64,000 nt of DNA from a virus. Both the position numbers and the translations under genes were made by a program. This document shows positions 8,474 through 16,120 of this stretch, in pieces (within the stretch, counting starts at the first letter, position 1; every line of letters begins with the position of its first letter). The stretch spans positions 34,898 to 98,897 of the IMG/VR virus record IMGVR_UViG_3300042563_000635; one strand, written 5' to 3'. A model generated the notes under the pieces. That model made no database searches and had not been told where the DNA came from. It saw only the letters and a list, made by a program, of their open reading frames with translations.

Positions 8474-9879
8474 TTAAATGGATTCAGTTGATTTGTCTCT
8501 TGGCATAGTCTGTAAAAACTTAGCATTTCTGGAAATACAGATAACATATCTGCTTCTCTACGTTCATCTAATTCGTTGAACCAATTATAGAAATCTCTAC
8601 GTCCTTCAATTAGCTTTTCTTCAGGATAAACAGTCTCGGCCATGTAGTCAACTACACGCTTAAATTTTTCGTACTCAATGCTACTAAAAGCATCACTGCG
8701 TTTATCGTCAGTATTTTCTTCCATGTATTTCAGTGCTTCGTACATGTAAGGCATGAATTCTTCTTTAGGAAGAATGTTCATATCGTATTGAATAGGATCA
8801 CGTAGATAAGGTGTATCAAAACGCACACGATGTTGTGGGTTTATAGGATCGTCATACCATCCATATATCTTGCGCCATTCAATAAACTTCTCTAAGAAAC
8901 TTTTAAATGTAGTTACACTAAAGATATTGAATGTAATCATGAATGTGATCGGACTGTCTGTGCGAGTTAGATACGTGTGAAAATTCTTTTCCCACAACTC
9001 TAAATCTAATCCAGTACGAATGTATTCAGCACGTTCACCCCAAGTATCTAAACTAGTGAACAACTTAAAGTTTTTAATCTTACCTTCACCTGTAAGTTTT
9101 TTAACTTTGTCTGATAAACGCTCGATAAGAATAGGCTTAGTACCCAAGTTGCTGTTGATGTTCAACTCTAACCAGGGCATAGGATCTTCTTCAATCTTTT
9201 CAAGCAATGTCCATGTGCTCTTATGTAGTGTAGGTTCGCCACCAGTTACACGCATGATATTCAATGTCTTACGCATCTCTGGCCACCACTCCCAAAACGC
9301 ATCAACGTATGGATTGTCATCTTCACGTTGATACAATCGCATCCAGTCAATATCACAACGGTGATTCTTCACATTAGTGACAGGACCATTCTGCTCAATC
9401 TCTTTGTAGAAGCTTGTACTATACTTAGGATGACAGTAGCCACACTTGAAGTTACATTCGTTACCAAAGTTGATTTCGATGTACTCGGGGTTGATGTTTT
9501 GATTCCACGGACCCTTTGCGGTTTGTTCATATCGTTCTTCGGTAAAGATACTTGCGTTACGAATGTGACGGTCACTGATGTAATCAGGACCCATAGCTTC
9601 AATGTTCCAGCAATACTGGCATCCAGTGGGCTTACCACCATCAAGCATTAGTTTACGTTCTTCTTTCTTCTGCTGTGTGTTATGTAATGCAGAAGGGTTA
9701 TCATATAATTCTTCTAAAGGAATCTTATGAGGTTGAGGATGGTAACAACTATGAGTCTCTCCTGATTGCAAATACATTGTTACATGATGCCATTTAGCAA
9801 GGCAAAAAGTAGGACCAGTTTCGTTTTCGATCTTGATCCTAATGTCTTTGATTCTTTTTTGTTCATGACTTTCGCTCAT
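8470..9879 (-). CDS. Radical SAM protein with N-terminal twitch-like region (copy 3)
   Basis: A 469-residue protein using the ATG at 9879, which overlaps the upstream stop as TAATG and has AAGGA five bases ahead; an ATG two codons earlier is poorly placed for ribosome binding. It is the most divergent of the three paralogues. Twitch-like cysteines are C26, C45, C87 and C90 (FCLAKWHH, HSCYHP, CQYC); the CC pair of the other copies is reduced to one Cys. The catalytic motif CNFKCGYC lies at about C142, C146 and C149, with MRVTGGEPTLHK further on. Divergence from its neighbours suggests a different substrate or step in a shared pathway. Confidence 0.83.
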   Translation of the reverse strand: MSESHEQKRIKDIRIKIENETGPTFCLAKWHHVTMYLQSGETHSCYHPQPHKIPLEELYDNPSALHNTQQKKEERKLMLDGGKPTGCQYCWNIEAMGPDYISDRHIRNASIFTEERYEQTAKGPWNQNINPEYIEINFGNECNFKCGYCHPKYSTSFYKEIEQNGPVTNVKNHRCDIDWMRLYQREDDNPYVDAFWEWWPEMRKTLNIMRVTGGEPTLHKSTWTLLEKIEEDPMPWLELNINSNLGTKPILIERLSDKVKKLTGEGKIKNFKLFTSLDTWGERAEYIRTGLDLELWEKNFHTYLTRTDSPITFMITFNIFSVTTFKSFLEKFIEWRKIYGWYDDPINPQHRVRFDTPYLRDPIQYDMNILPKEEFMPYMYEALKYMEENTDDKRSDAFSSIEYEKFKRVVDYMAETVYPEEKLIEGRRDFYNWFNELDERREADMLSVFPEMLSFYRLCQETNQLNPFK

Positions 9880-10832
9880 TACCATCCTTCAATTTTTCGA
9901 ATAACTTCCATCTCAGTGACTAACGGGCCTTGATTATGATAGTCTGTTTGATAATGACGCTTAAAGAACTTACTTTGTTCTTTACCTAGCGTACACATTG
10001 GCAAACCTAACTTGTCATGTAATGCCGCGCCTAACAATGTTGCTTCACGTTCAGGATCTCGGTTAATATGTTCTTCCCATAACACCGTGTAATTGTCAAA
10101 CCATTGAACATTATGTGCGTCCCAATCAGTTAAGAGAGTCATGTATGTACCGAGTCTAGCACCGTAGATAGCCCACATGCCGTTCTCTACATCCGCACCT
10201 ACGTTCTGCCAAATAGTCAAGTTGTTCAAATTGCGACTAGCAACTGTTTCTTTAAACTCATCTACTGAAGGAACTTCACCTTTGTTAAGACACATCTTGA
10301 CTCCTTCTCTAAAGCCTGCTCTCCAAGCTTGAAACGGAGTATGATTGGGGTATGTTGTGCTGTAACAATCATACATTGCCCAATACAAGTTATCTTTGCT
10401 ATCTAAACAGAAGTCAGCAATACGAGCCGCATCTCCGTCTTTTTGATTTTCATGTGTCTTCATGTTAGCAACATAAGTCTTTGTCCAAGAACTCATGCCA
10501 CCATTACCATAACGCAATCCGTTGATAGCATTAACTGCCTTCCAACGAAATTGTGCTTTGGTGTATGATGGATCTCTGCCTGTAAAGTCTAGTTGCATAT
10601 TGAAGAATGATTCATCGGGCATATTGTCCCCGTCAATCAATATGAACCGCTCAGTGTCTGATGCGGCGCCGGCAGCTTTGTGTGCCGCATCTGAACCCTT
10701 GATTCCGTCTACCCGCTTTGCCCAAGGAACCATGTTTTTAATTTTTAGCCAAAATTCTTCTTTTTGTGGCTCGTCATAGCTTAGGTAGATGCAGTCCAAA
10801 TCGGCTACATCAACTATATTATTTAAGCTCAT
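9879..10832 (-). CDS. Putative GT-A-like glycosyltransferase
   Basis: A 317-residue protein. The N-terminal half reads like a GT-A nucleotide-sugar domain: CIYLSYDEPQKEEFW at 14-28, then RFILIDGDNMPDE with a DxD-type DGD at 67-69 that could bind metal and nucleotide sugar. The rest is rich in aromatic residues, with no further motif I recognise. Similar YLSYDE...DGDN proteins occur as hypotheticals in T4-like phages, from memory. It overlaps the upstream 118-residue gene by 14 bases and the downstream radical SAM gene by 1 base. Donor and acceptor are unknown. The transferase call rests mainly on the DxD context and neighbours. Confidence 0.55.
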   Translation of the reverse strand: MSLNNIVDVADLDCIYLSYDEPQKEEFWLKIKNMVPWAKRVDGIKGSDAAHKAAGAASDTERFILIDGDNMPDESFFNMQLDFTGRDPSYTKAQFRWKAVNAINGLRYGNGGMSSWTKTYVANMKTHENQKDGDAARIADFCLDSKDNLYWAMYDCYSTTYPNHTPFQAWRAGFREGVKMCLNKGEVPSVDEFKETVASRNLNNLTIWQNVGADVENGMWAIYGARLGTYMTLLTDWDAHNVQWFDNYTVLWEEHINRDPEREATLLGAALHDKLGLPMCTLGKEQSKFFKRHYQTDYHNQGPLVTEMEVIRKIEGW

Positions 10833-11175
10833 ATGTGTTTAGTTTCCATCTATTAATGTTGTCGCCTTCTGATGAAACTACTATACTGATGTCCTCTGCT
10901 TCACATAGTTGACCTTGGGTAAGATGTGGCATTAACTTAGATACAATTGCATGATTACTAGCAGTAGATATACGCCCGTCGATAATTCGAAGGTCCGGTC
11001 TTGCTTGTGCATACGTAATAGCATCGATTACTAGATACTTACCTTCAAGTTTTTCGCATGTGTAGCAAATAACTTTACCGGTAGCTTCGTCATAATACAA
11101 ACGAAACTCAGGAGCCTGTATTACAGGAGCCTCCCAAAGAATTAGAATATCATCATCTTGTGTAGTTTCAGTCAT
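10819..11175 (-). CDS. Conserved hypothetical protein, 118 residues
   Basis: A small acidic protein with no recognised catalytic motif. The middle (EFRLYYDEATGKVICYTCEK) and C-terminus (RWKLNTYELK) look structured and resemble hypotheticals I recall from aquatic T4-like phages. There is one CYTC cysteine pair. It is embedded between two glycosyltransferase-like genes, overlapping both (8 bases upstream, 14 downstream), so it is probably co-translated with them. It is the only small protein inside the enzyme operon. It is therefore the only candidate here for a partner or substrate of the radical SAM enzymes, though it has no leader/core appearance of a RiPP precursor. Confidence 0.7.
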   Translation of the reverse strand: MTETTQDDDILILWEAPVIQAPEFRLYYDEATGKVICYTCEKLEGKYLVIDAITYAQARPDLRIIDGRISTASNHAIVSKLMPHLTQGQLCEAEDISIVVSSEGDNINRWKLNTYELK

Positions 11176-11971
11176 AGGCTTTTAGTATTTTAGTAGAAAA
11201 CGTCTTCACATGATAGTGAAACGGGTAAAGCTGTGGACATGAATTGATGCGCAATGTATGTGGCAATATTTCATAAACTAGTGCGTCAGTCCAGTCTTCG
11301 GTAGGTAAGTTATTTATTAACCTTTTCATATGCACCATACTCATTTCTTTAAAATCAGGTAGTGTACAATTCTCGACCCCTACAATGTGCGCTGCCAAAG
11401 CATATACCCAATCAGTAGTAGCTTCTTCATACGGACTACATTTTAATGTAGCTCTGAACTCAGCCCAGTTTTCAAATAGGTGTCTAACTACTTCAAAAAA
11501 GTTCTTTGCCGTGTCAGACTTTTTAAAATAAGTGATTGCGTTGTAAGTATCAGGCAATTTGTTATCATCAATGAATCTGCGGTATACTCTGGACGGGGAT
11601 AATTCCTGTTTAAAGTCTCTAATGTTAGTAGATATCACTAAATCTCTATGCTTCAATGCATCCCACCAATAGTCTATTGAACTGGGAAGATATATATCTG
11701 CTTCTAGTTTTATAGTGTATTCATATGGACTAGCATCATACACCTGCCAATCATTGTTCAATTTCCAATAACTTTTGGGTGCTTGATCTCCGTAGGGCAA
11801 GGGTATAACTTTATCATACAAAGATTTGTTTTTTATTTTATTGTCAGTAATAATGGATACTTTAGCGTCGGGCATAGTACGCTTGATGCTTTTAGCTAAT
11901 GCATCGGCACATTTCTGATATGTCTCTAATGAGCCGCCATCCTGGGCAATGATTACAAAACCTTTATCCAT
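11168..11971 (-). CDS. Putative GT-A-like glycosyltransferase
   Basis: A 267-residue protein beginning MDKGFVIIAQDGG. KVSIITDN (37-44) and YTIKLEADIYLP (85-96) look like the nucleotide-binding and metal-binding strands of a GT-A fold, with EAD in place of a classic DxD. WQVYDASPYEYT aligns with YQAYDLSPYDET of the next gene (11964-12773), so the two are paralogues. No signal peptide or membrane helix is present. It overlaps both neighbours by 8 bases. Donor, acceptor and reaction are unknown. Loss of the first Asp of DxD may indicate altered metal use, or that the protein is only a GT-fold relative. Confidence 0.55.
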   Translation of the reverse strand: MDKGFVIIAQDGGSLETYQKCADALAKSIKRTMPDAKVSIITDNKIKNKSLYDKVIPLPYGDQAPKSYWKLNNDWQVYDASPYEYTIKLEADIYLPSSIDYWWDALKHRDLVISTNIRDFKQELSPSRVYRRFIDDNKLPDTYNAITYFKKSDTAKNFFEVVRHLFENWAEFRATLKCSPYEEATTDWVYALAAHIVGVENCTLPDFKEMSMVHMKRLINNLPTEDWTDALVYEILPHTLRINSCPQLYPFHYHVKTFSTKILKAYD

Positions 11972-12773
11972 TTTTAATTAACTCCAAAAAGTTTTCTTTA
12001 TTCATTACGTGAAAGTCTGTATCTTTGATATTGATATATTCTTTACGAATTTTACCTCGTTGCCAATTGTCAAACATTACGGTATACTCTGTATTGAATT
12101 CATCTGTGCTTTCTGCGTATACTGAAGTATTTTTACCAACGTGTAATAGATTCCAGGGAATAATGTCTGAATTAATGTTTAGATGCCCATTAGCAATACG
12201 CAAGGCCAATGTCAATGCGTAATCATTGCGGTATACTCCGGCAATGAAACTATGAATGTTTGCGTAATGCTCGTAATTTTTTTGAACCATTTCTAAGCAT
12301 TCAAAGATTTGTTTTGCTCTTTGAGTTTTTTTAAATGTTATGACTGTAGCCCACAGTGTTTTAAAGCTATACGCACTTAATATTTCTTGAGGTGCTTTTG
12401 GGTGCATTAGAAATGAAGTAGTATCATGACAACAAAAATCATCACAAATGTCAAATGTGCTTAGTAAGCGGTCACTATTTACTACGTAGTCGGTGTCCAA
12501 TAATAGTGTTTCATCATATGGACTTAGGTCATATGCTTGATATCGACCTTTGTTAATCCAAACTACATAGTCTCGGATGTTGTTCTTGTCCGGTTCTACA
12601 ACAATAGTGTTGTCAAACTTGTATTTGGAATTATTTGGTATGCTGGATTCATCAGTAACAATTGTTACCGGAAGTCCTAAAAAATGATTGATTCTCTTTG
12701 CAGTGTACTCCGCCATAGCGTAGTAATCGTATTTGGGAGAGTTAAACGCAAAGAGTAGTGCGCCTCTACTCAT
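11964..12773 (-). CDS. Putative GT-A-like glycosyltransferase
   Basis: A 269-residue protein using the ATG at 12773, which overlaps the upstream stop as ATGA. An ATG eight codons earlier is possible but would overlap the upstream gene more. The N-terminus MSRGALLFAFNSPKYD fits the start of the GT-A-like paralogue downstream better than the extended form. LPVTIVTDE (34-42) and LLLDTDYV (90-97) form the expected strands, with D93 and D95 as a complete DxD. The paralogue at 11168 shares the YDxSPYxxT segment just ahead of this motif. Glycosyl transfer is likely; donor and acceptor are unknown. Confidence 0.6.
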   Translation of the reverse strand: MSRGALLFAFNSPKYDYYAMAEYTAKRINHFLGLPVTIVTDESSIPNNSKYKFDNTIVVEPDKNNIRDYVVWINKGRYQAYDLSPYDETLLLDTDYVVNSDRLLSTFDICDDFCCHDTTSFLMHPKAPQEILSAYSFKTLWATVITFKKTQRAKQIFECLEMVQKNYEHYANIHSFIAGVYRNDYALTLALRIANGHLNINSDIIPWNLLHVGKNTSVYAESTDEFNTEYTVMFDNWQRGKIRKEYINIKDTDFHVMNKENFLELIKNG

Positions 12774-13075
12774 CGTTTTTTCTCTAGCTCTGCCCATTCA
12801 TTTAGCCACTCACGCATTATAGATTCGTAAGTTTCATTAAGTTTAGCTAAAAGTTCTGTACGATTTACCTCAACCGGATTTTCAAAACTGTCAACTAAGA
12901 TGACCGTATTAGATTGAGAATTATTTAAAAAATTGATTGTTTGAAGGTTTGCTCTCCAAAGGCCGCCTTGCTCTGCAACGATTAATCGTGTTTCGTACTT
13001 TTCTTTTAGATATGATTTGGCAGCGTTGTGGCTAAATCGGGCTTTAGCTTCGCTAATTAAAGTTTTTGTGTCCAT
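12770..13075 (-). CDS. Conserved T4-like hypothetical protein
   Basis: A 101-residue charged protein. ARFSHNAAKSYLKEKYE, AEQGGLWRAN and the Trp-rich C-terminus MREWLNEWAELEKKR resemble a hypothetical I recall as conserved beside structural genes in marine T4-like phages. The function is unknown and no catalytic motif is seen. It has its own upstream signals: a CTAAATA late-type box (13092-13098) and AGGAG before the ATG, so it may head the transcript into the downstream enzyme operon. That arrangement would place at least part of the operon under late control. Confidence 0.75.
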   Translation of the reverse strand: MDTKTLISEAKARFSHNAAKSYLKEKYETRLIVAEQGGLWRANLQTINFLNNSQSNTVILVDSFENPVEVNRTELLAKLNETYESIMREWLNEWAELEKKR

Positions 13076-13091
13076 AGATCACTCCTAAGAG

Positions 13092-13098
13092 TATTTAG
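13092..13098 (-). promoter_or_regulatory. Late-promoter-like box CTAAATA
   Basis: CTAAATA on the minus strand, 16 bases before the start codon of the 101-residue gene, with AGGAG between. It matches the box found before other late genes in this window. It could drive the left enzyme operon late in infection. Confidence 0.45.
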
Positions 13099-13123
13099 AT
13101 AGACACAAGCACCTGCTTAAAAA

Positions 13124-14074
13124 TTATGTACCAGAGACTGTACCAGAAAGGGTGACTGCACCCCAAGTATTTGATATGTTAGTAATCGCAGGGGGTCGAA
13201 CTGTCAACGTAGTAGCCGAGTTAGCAGCCGCTGTTAAGCCGTCCGGAACTTCATCCCAGACAGTATAAATTGTAATTATGGATCCTGCATCACCATTAGC
13301 ACCTTGTGTGCCGTTACTTTGAACGATTACACGGATAAATGTACTTAGGTAACCACTAGGTCCGGTTGATGCAGTTTGTGTGAAAGCAGTAACGTTTGAT
13401 GCTGTCAGTGCATAATATCCAGTGTTGGTACTAATTGTAGGGGCATTTCCACCACCACCAACTTTAGTTATACCATTATATGATGTGCCGGCAACTGTGA
13501 TAGCACCTGACGTTGGACTGCTTAATACTACGGTCCCTACGTTACTGGCTAAGTTATTTAATAACAAATTGATACCTGTTCCACTAGGATGCGCACACGT
13601 AATTGCTAATTGTCCACCTGCATTAAAAAAGTATCTAGCCGCATCGCCGTTAGCAAATGTAGCAGTATGGGTGAATGTAATTGCTGAACTCCATGTGGTC
13701 GCTCTAGTTGCAGTGTTTGAAGTAGTACTTCCTTGGGCTGCGGCATTTAAGCGACTGTTATAAATTGTAGTTAGGTTAGTTGGTATTGCAGACAAATATG
13801 TTACTGTTCCACCTGCTGAAGGTGCAGTAACGCTGGTAATGCTTGTCCCCTGATGTGACGCAGAGTTTGCTGTACTGTTTACTAGAGAGGCCCAGTTCGA
13901 TGCCGCAACCGCTGTACCTACTGCAACGTTAGCAACAGCAGTCTGTCCATATCCTGCGTTTGTGCCACCGGTTGCCCAAACAGTATTCAATTTACCGCTT
14001 GAGGTTACAGGGTTACCACCAACAAGATTGTTGAAGTCTGTGGCTTCAATTAAACCAAATTGTGCGTAACTCAT
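13124..14074 (-). CDS. Virion structural protein, tail-fibre-like
   Basis: A 316-residue protein rich in Ser, Thr, Ala, Gly and Asn and poor in charge, typical of beta-structured phage fibres or decoration proteins. The N-terminal region holds AGYGQ, also present near the N-terminus of the next gene (14084). The block DAARYFFNAGGQLAI near the middle is a motif I know from phage structural proteins of uncertain role. The C-terminus VTLSGTVSGT is beta-prone. AAGGATA precedes the start. It ends the structural operon, with 48 bases to the next gene downstream. A short fibre or surface decoration role is likely. Confidence 0.65.
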   Translation of the reverse strand: MSYAQFGLIEATDFNNLVGGNPVTSSGKLNTVWATGGTNAGYGQTAVANVAVGTAVAASNWASLVNSTANSASHQGTSITSVTAPSAGGTVTYLSAIPTNLTTIYNSRLNAAAQGSTTSNTATRATTWSSAITFTHTATFANGDAARYFFNAGGQLAITCAHPSGTGINLLLNNLASNVGTVVLSSPTSGAITVAGTSYNGITKVGGGGNAPTISTNTGYYALTASNVTAFTQTASTGPSGYLSTFIRVIVQSNGTQGANGDAGSIITIYTVWDEVPDGLTAAANSATTLTVRPPAITNISNTWGAVTLSGTVSGT

Positions 14075-14083
14075 CTTTTATCC

Positions 14084-15301
14084 TTATTTTATAATTACAA
14101 TAGCTTCAACTGTACCAACGCCAGATGTAGTCTTATTTTCTAACGATCTTCCAATCGTATTGAATGCGTTTGCTTCACCTTCTTCGGCAGCTCTTGCAAT
14201 ACCTTTTCCTGCACTTACTAATCGTTGATGCTTTTTAACTATACCAGTAACTTTTACTTTAACTCGGCCGCTCATTGCGACCGGTGGGTGCGTTTTATCA
14301 GTGCCGGCACCTGAATTCATCAAATAAGCCGCAGTGTCTGAAATAACACCAAATACATCTTCACTTAGTTCGTACTGAACAGCAGTAATTTCTTCTTCGC
14401 CGCCTAACTCAACAACAGTACCTGCATCATACACGGCATCAGCCGCAAAACGTTCAGCCAAGTCAGCATATGTTGCATTGAATCTTGATCCTGCACTTAA
14501 CGTCCAGTTACCAGTAATAGTACCTGCAGTCGTATTTGCACCGGTTGTTAATGTAGTTGCTTGAGTTGTTGTAGAAAGAATGGCACCGTTGTATACTGGT
14601 AAATAACTTGCTACATTACTGTTACTATATGTACCTGCAAAACTGATAGGATCACCGTTAGAATACATATACTTGTCTGTTCTAACACCATATAAGTTTG
14701 CGCCTGCACTATTACCTATAAACAAGTTACCATTAGTTATAATGATAGAGTTACCAGATAATCCACCGTTTGAAGTCCATGTACCAGTAATAGAACCTGC
14801 AGTTATGTTTGAACCTGTTGTAATAACAGTAGTTCTAAACGTTCCTATGTTAGCAGTAGTGATGTTTGCGTCTGCAATATTAGCATTTGCTGATACTGTA
14901 AGATAGTTAAATGACCCAGCATTACCGGTAACGTTATTAGTTGCAGCCAAATTATTAGCCTGAACGTTTCCAGTTACTGTAACTGCACCAAATGTTGTAG
15001 TACCACCTGAACTGGTTGAAGTCAATGCTAGCCAAGCTAATGCGTTTGCTTCACCGTCTGTGGGACAAACATATAGTGTGCTATTATTTGTATTGTACCA
15101 TAACTGACCACGTATAGGATTTGCCGGAGGGGTAGTGTCGGCAAAATTTTCTAGTTGATGGACAAAGTTGGTATCTAATGTTTGGCCGTAGCCGGCGTAG
15201 TTTCTGCCGGGAAGCCCGATAGATGTACTAGTAGTATTAATCGTACCATCCGGTACTGTCGTTAAAACTGTCCCATCACTTTTAACAATTGTATATGCCA
15301 T
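14084..15301 (-). CDS. Tail-fibre-like protein with C-terminal YADLAE domain
   Basis: A 405-residue protein. The N-terminus (LPGRNYAGYGQ, NPIRGQLWYNT) is a pattern seen in structural proteins of T4-like aquatic phages, probably a virion-attachment domain. Residues about 95-280 are low-complexity Thr/Asn/Gly repeats (TTGSNITAGSITGTW, TTGANTTAGTITGNW), consistent with a beta-helical shaft. From about 283, YADLAERFAADAVYDAGTVV and VFGVISDTAAYLMN start a C-terminal domain common at the ends of phage fibres, probably a trimerisation or maturation domain related to intramolecular chaperones. Whether it self-cleaves cannot be told. A late-type GATAAATA box lies upstream. Receptor binding is the likely role. 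Confidence 0.7.
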   Translation of the reverse strand: MAYTIVKSDGTVLTTVPDGTINTTSTSIGLPGRNYAGYGQTLDTNFVHQLENFADTTPPANPIRGQLWYNTNNSTLYVCPTDGEANALAWLALTSTSSGGTTTFGAVTVTGNVQANNLAATNNVTGNAGSFNYLTVSANANIADANITTANIGTFRTTVITTGSNITAGSITGTWTSNGGLSGNSIIITNGNLFIGNSAGANLYGVRTDKYMYSNGDPISFAGTYSNSNVASYLPVYNGAILSTTTQATTLTTGANTTAGTITGNWTLSAGSRFNATYADLAERFAADAVYDAGTVVELGGEEEITAVQYELSEDVFGVISDTAAYLMNSGAGTDKTHPPVAMSGRVKVKVTGIVKKHQRLVSAGKGIARAAEEGEANAFNTIGRSLENKTTSGVGTVEAIVIIK

Positions 15302-15325
15302 TTCAAATCACTCCGATATTCTTCT

Positions 15326-15333
15326 TATTTATC
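15326..15333 (-). promoter_or_regulatory. Late-promoter-like box GATAAATA
   Basis: GATAAATA on the minus strand directly after the stop of the 206-residue gene and 24 bases before the start of the fibre-like gene, with CGGAG in between. It fits the NATAAATA form of T4-type late promoters. Confidence 0.5.
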
Positions 15334-15954
15334 TTAAATAGTTACCAAGTTAGTTAGTGCTTGAATTCTAACCGTATAATCTATCTGAATTTGTCTATTC
15401 AAAGACTTTTGTACGGGGTGAAAAATAACATGAGTTAAAAGTCTAGTTATAACATTCCCGTCGTTATCTGTGCCATAATTGGCCAATAAGCCAAGTTCAT
15501 CAAAAACGTACTCCCCGTCAGTTTGAGTACTATTGTCAAATGCGTTTTGTCCTGCAGGTTCACCATAATCTAGCAAACACTGAACCAAAATATCAGTATA
15601 CACCTTACCAGTAGTATGTGATACTGTCATTTTATTACGTGTAGGATCCAAGTTAAACACACTAGTGTCGTCAACAATTTTAGTATAAGTTTGGTTATAT
15701 AATGCTGCATTTTGACCAGTAGTATTAGGAGGTAAATAGGTGATAACTCCGGTTTCATCAACGCTTGCCCCACCGTTACCAAAAGCCATTTCGTAGATTT
15801 CTCCGTACCCGCGGCTGCTTAATGTGTCAGCAATTGCTTCCGACATATTTTCGTAGTTGATGGCATTCTTCTTGTCCACAAAAACTTCCCCGTTATTGGG
15901 GTCGTAGACCTTTAGAAAACCTTCAATTTTATATGATAAAGTAATTACTGACAT
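15334..15954 (-). CDS. Putative virion structural protein
   Basis: A 206-residue protein without a recognised enzyme motif. The N-terminus YKIEGFLKVYDPNNGEVFVDKKNAINYENM looks like a conserved beta-strand segment of a phage structural protein; the tail includes RQIQIDYTVRIQ. The 50-residue gene just upstream ends in a closely similar stretch (HLKIFDPNTKQVLVQKR), so the pair may have arisen by duplication of an N-terminal domain. The two genes overlap by one base (TGATG), indicating coupled translation. Its place between the giant tail gene and fibre-like genes suggests a tail or fibre-connector role. Confidence 0.65.
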   Translation of the reverse strand: MSVITLSYKIEGFLKVYDPNNGEVFVDKKNAINYENMSEAIADTLSSRGYGEIYEMAFGNGGASVDETGVITYLPPNTTGQNAALYNQTYTKIVDDTSVFNLDPTRNKMTVSHTTGKVYTDILVQCLLDYGEPAGQNAFDNSTQTDGEYVFDELGLLANYGTDNDGNVITRLLTHVIFHPVQKSLNRQIQIDYTVRIQALTNLVTI

Positions 15955-16106
15955 CAGTTATCGCCTCTTTTTTGTACTAAAACTTGTTTTGTGTTTGGAT
16001 CGAAAATCTTTAAATGCGAGGAAAAGTAAAAGCCCCCATGCTCATTAGGCTTAGTTTCAGGCTTTTTTTGAGTAGATTCCTGGCTCTGTAAATGTTTTTC
16101 GTTCAT
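15954..16106 (-). CDS. Small protein, 50 residues, domain relative of the next gene
   Basis: A short reading frame from ATG 16104-16106 to TGA 15954-15956. The N-terminal half is Lys/Glu/Gln-rich and probably disordered (STQKKPETKPNEHGG). The C-terminal half, FSSHLKIFDPNTKQVLVQKR, parallels FLKVYDPNNGEVFVDKK of the following 206-residue protein. The one-base TGATG overlap with that gene and this resemblance argue that it is real. There is no Shine-Dalgarno sequence; a GATAAATA box ends only 4 bases before the ATG, so a transcript from it would be nearly leaderless. Role unknown. Confidence 0.6.
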   Translation of the reverse strand: MNEKHLQSQESTQKKPETKPNEHGGFYFSSHLKIFDPNTKQVLVQKRGDN

Positions 16107-16110
16107 GATT

Positions 16111-16118
16111 TATTTATC
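16111..16118 (-). promoter_or_regulatory. Late-promoter-like box GATAAATA abutting a start codon
   Basis: GATAAATA on the minus strand between the stop of the giant gene and the ATG of the 50-residue gene. If used as a T4-type late promoter, the message would begin at about the start codon. Confidence 0.4.
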
Positions 16119-16120
16119 TT

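Noticed and set aside
9369-9644. Overlapping Thr/Ser/Val-rich frame in radical SAM copy 3
   Set aside because: It is a frame shadow inside a gene with intact cysteine motifs and no separate signals.
10819-11175. RiPP precursor peptide for the radical SAM enzymes
   Set aside because: The 118-residue protein looks like a folded domain, without a leader, protease site or repetitive core; no other small frame in the operon fits either.
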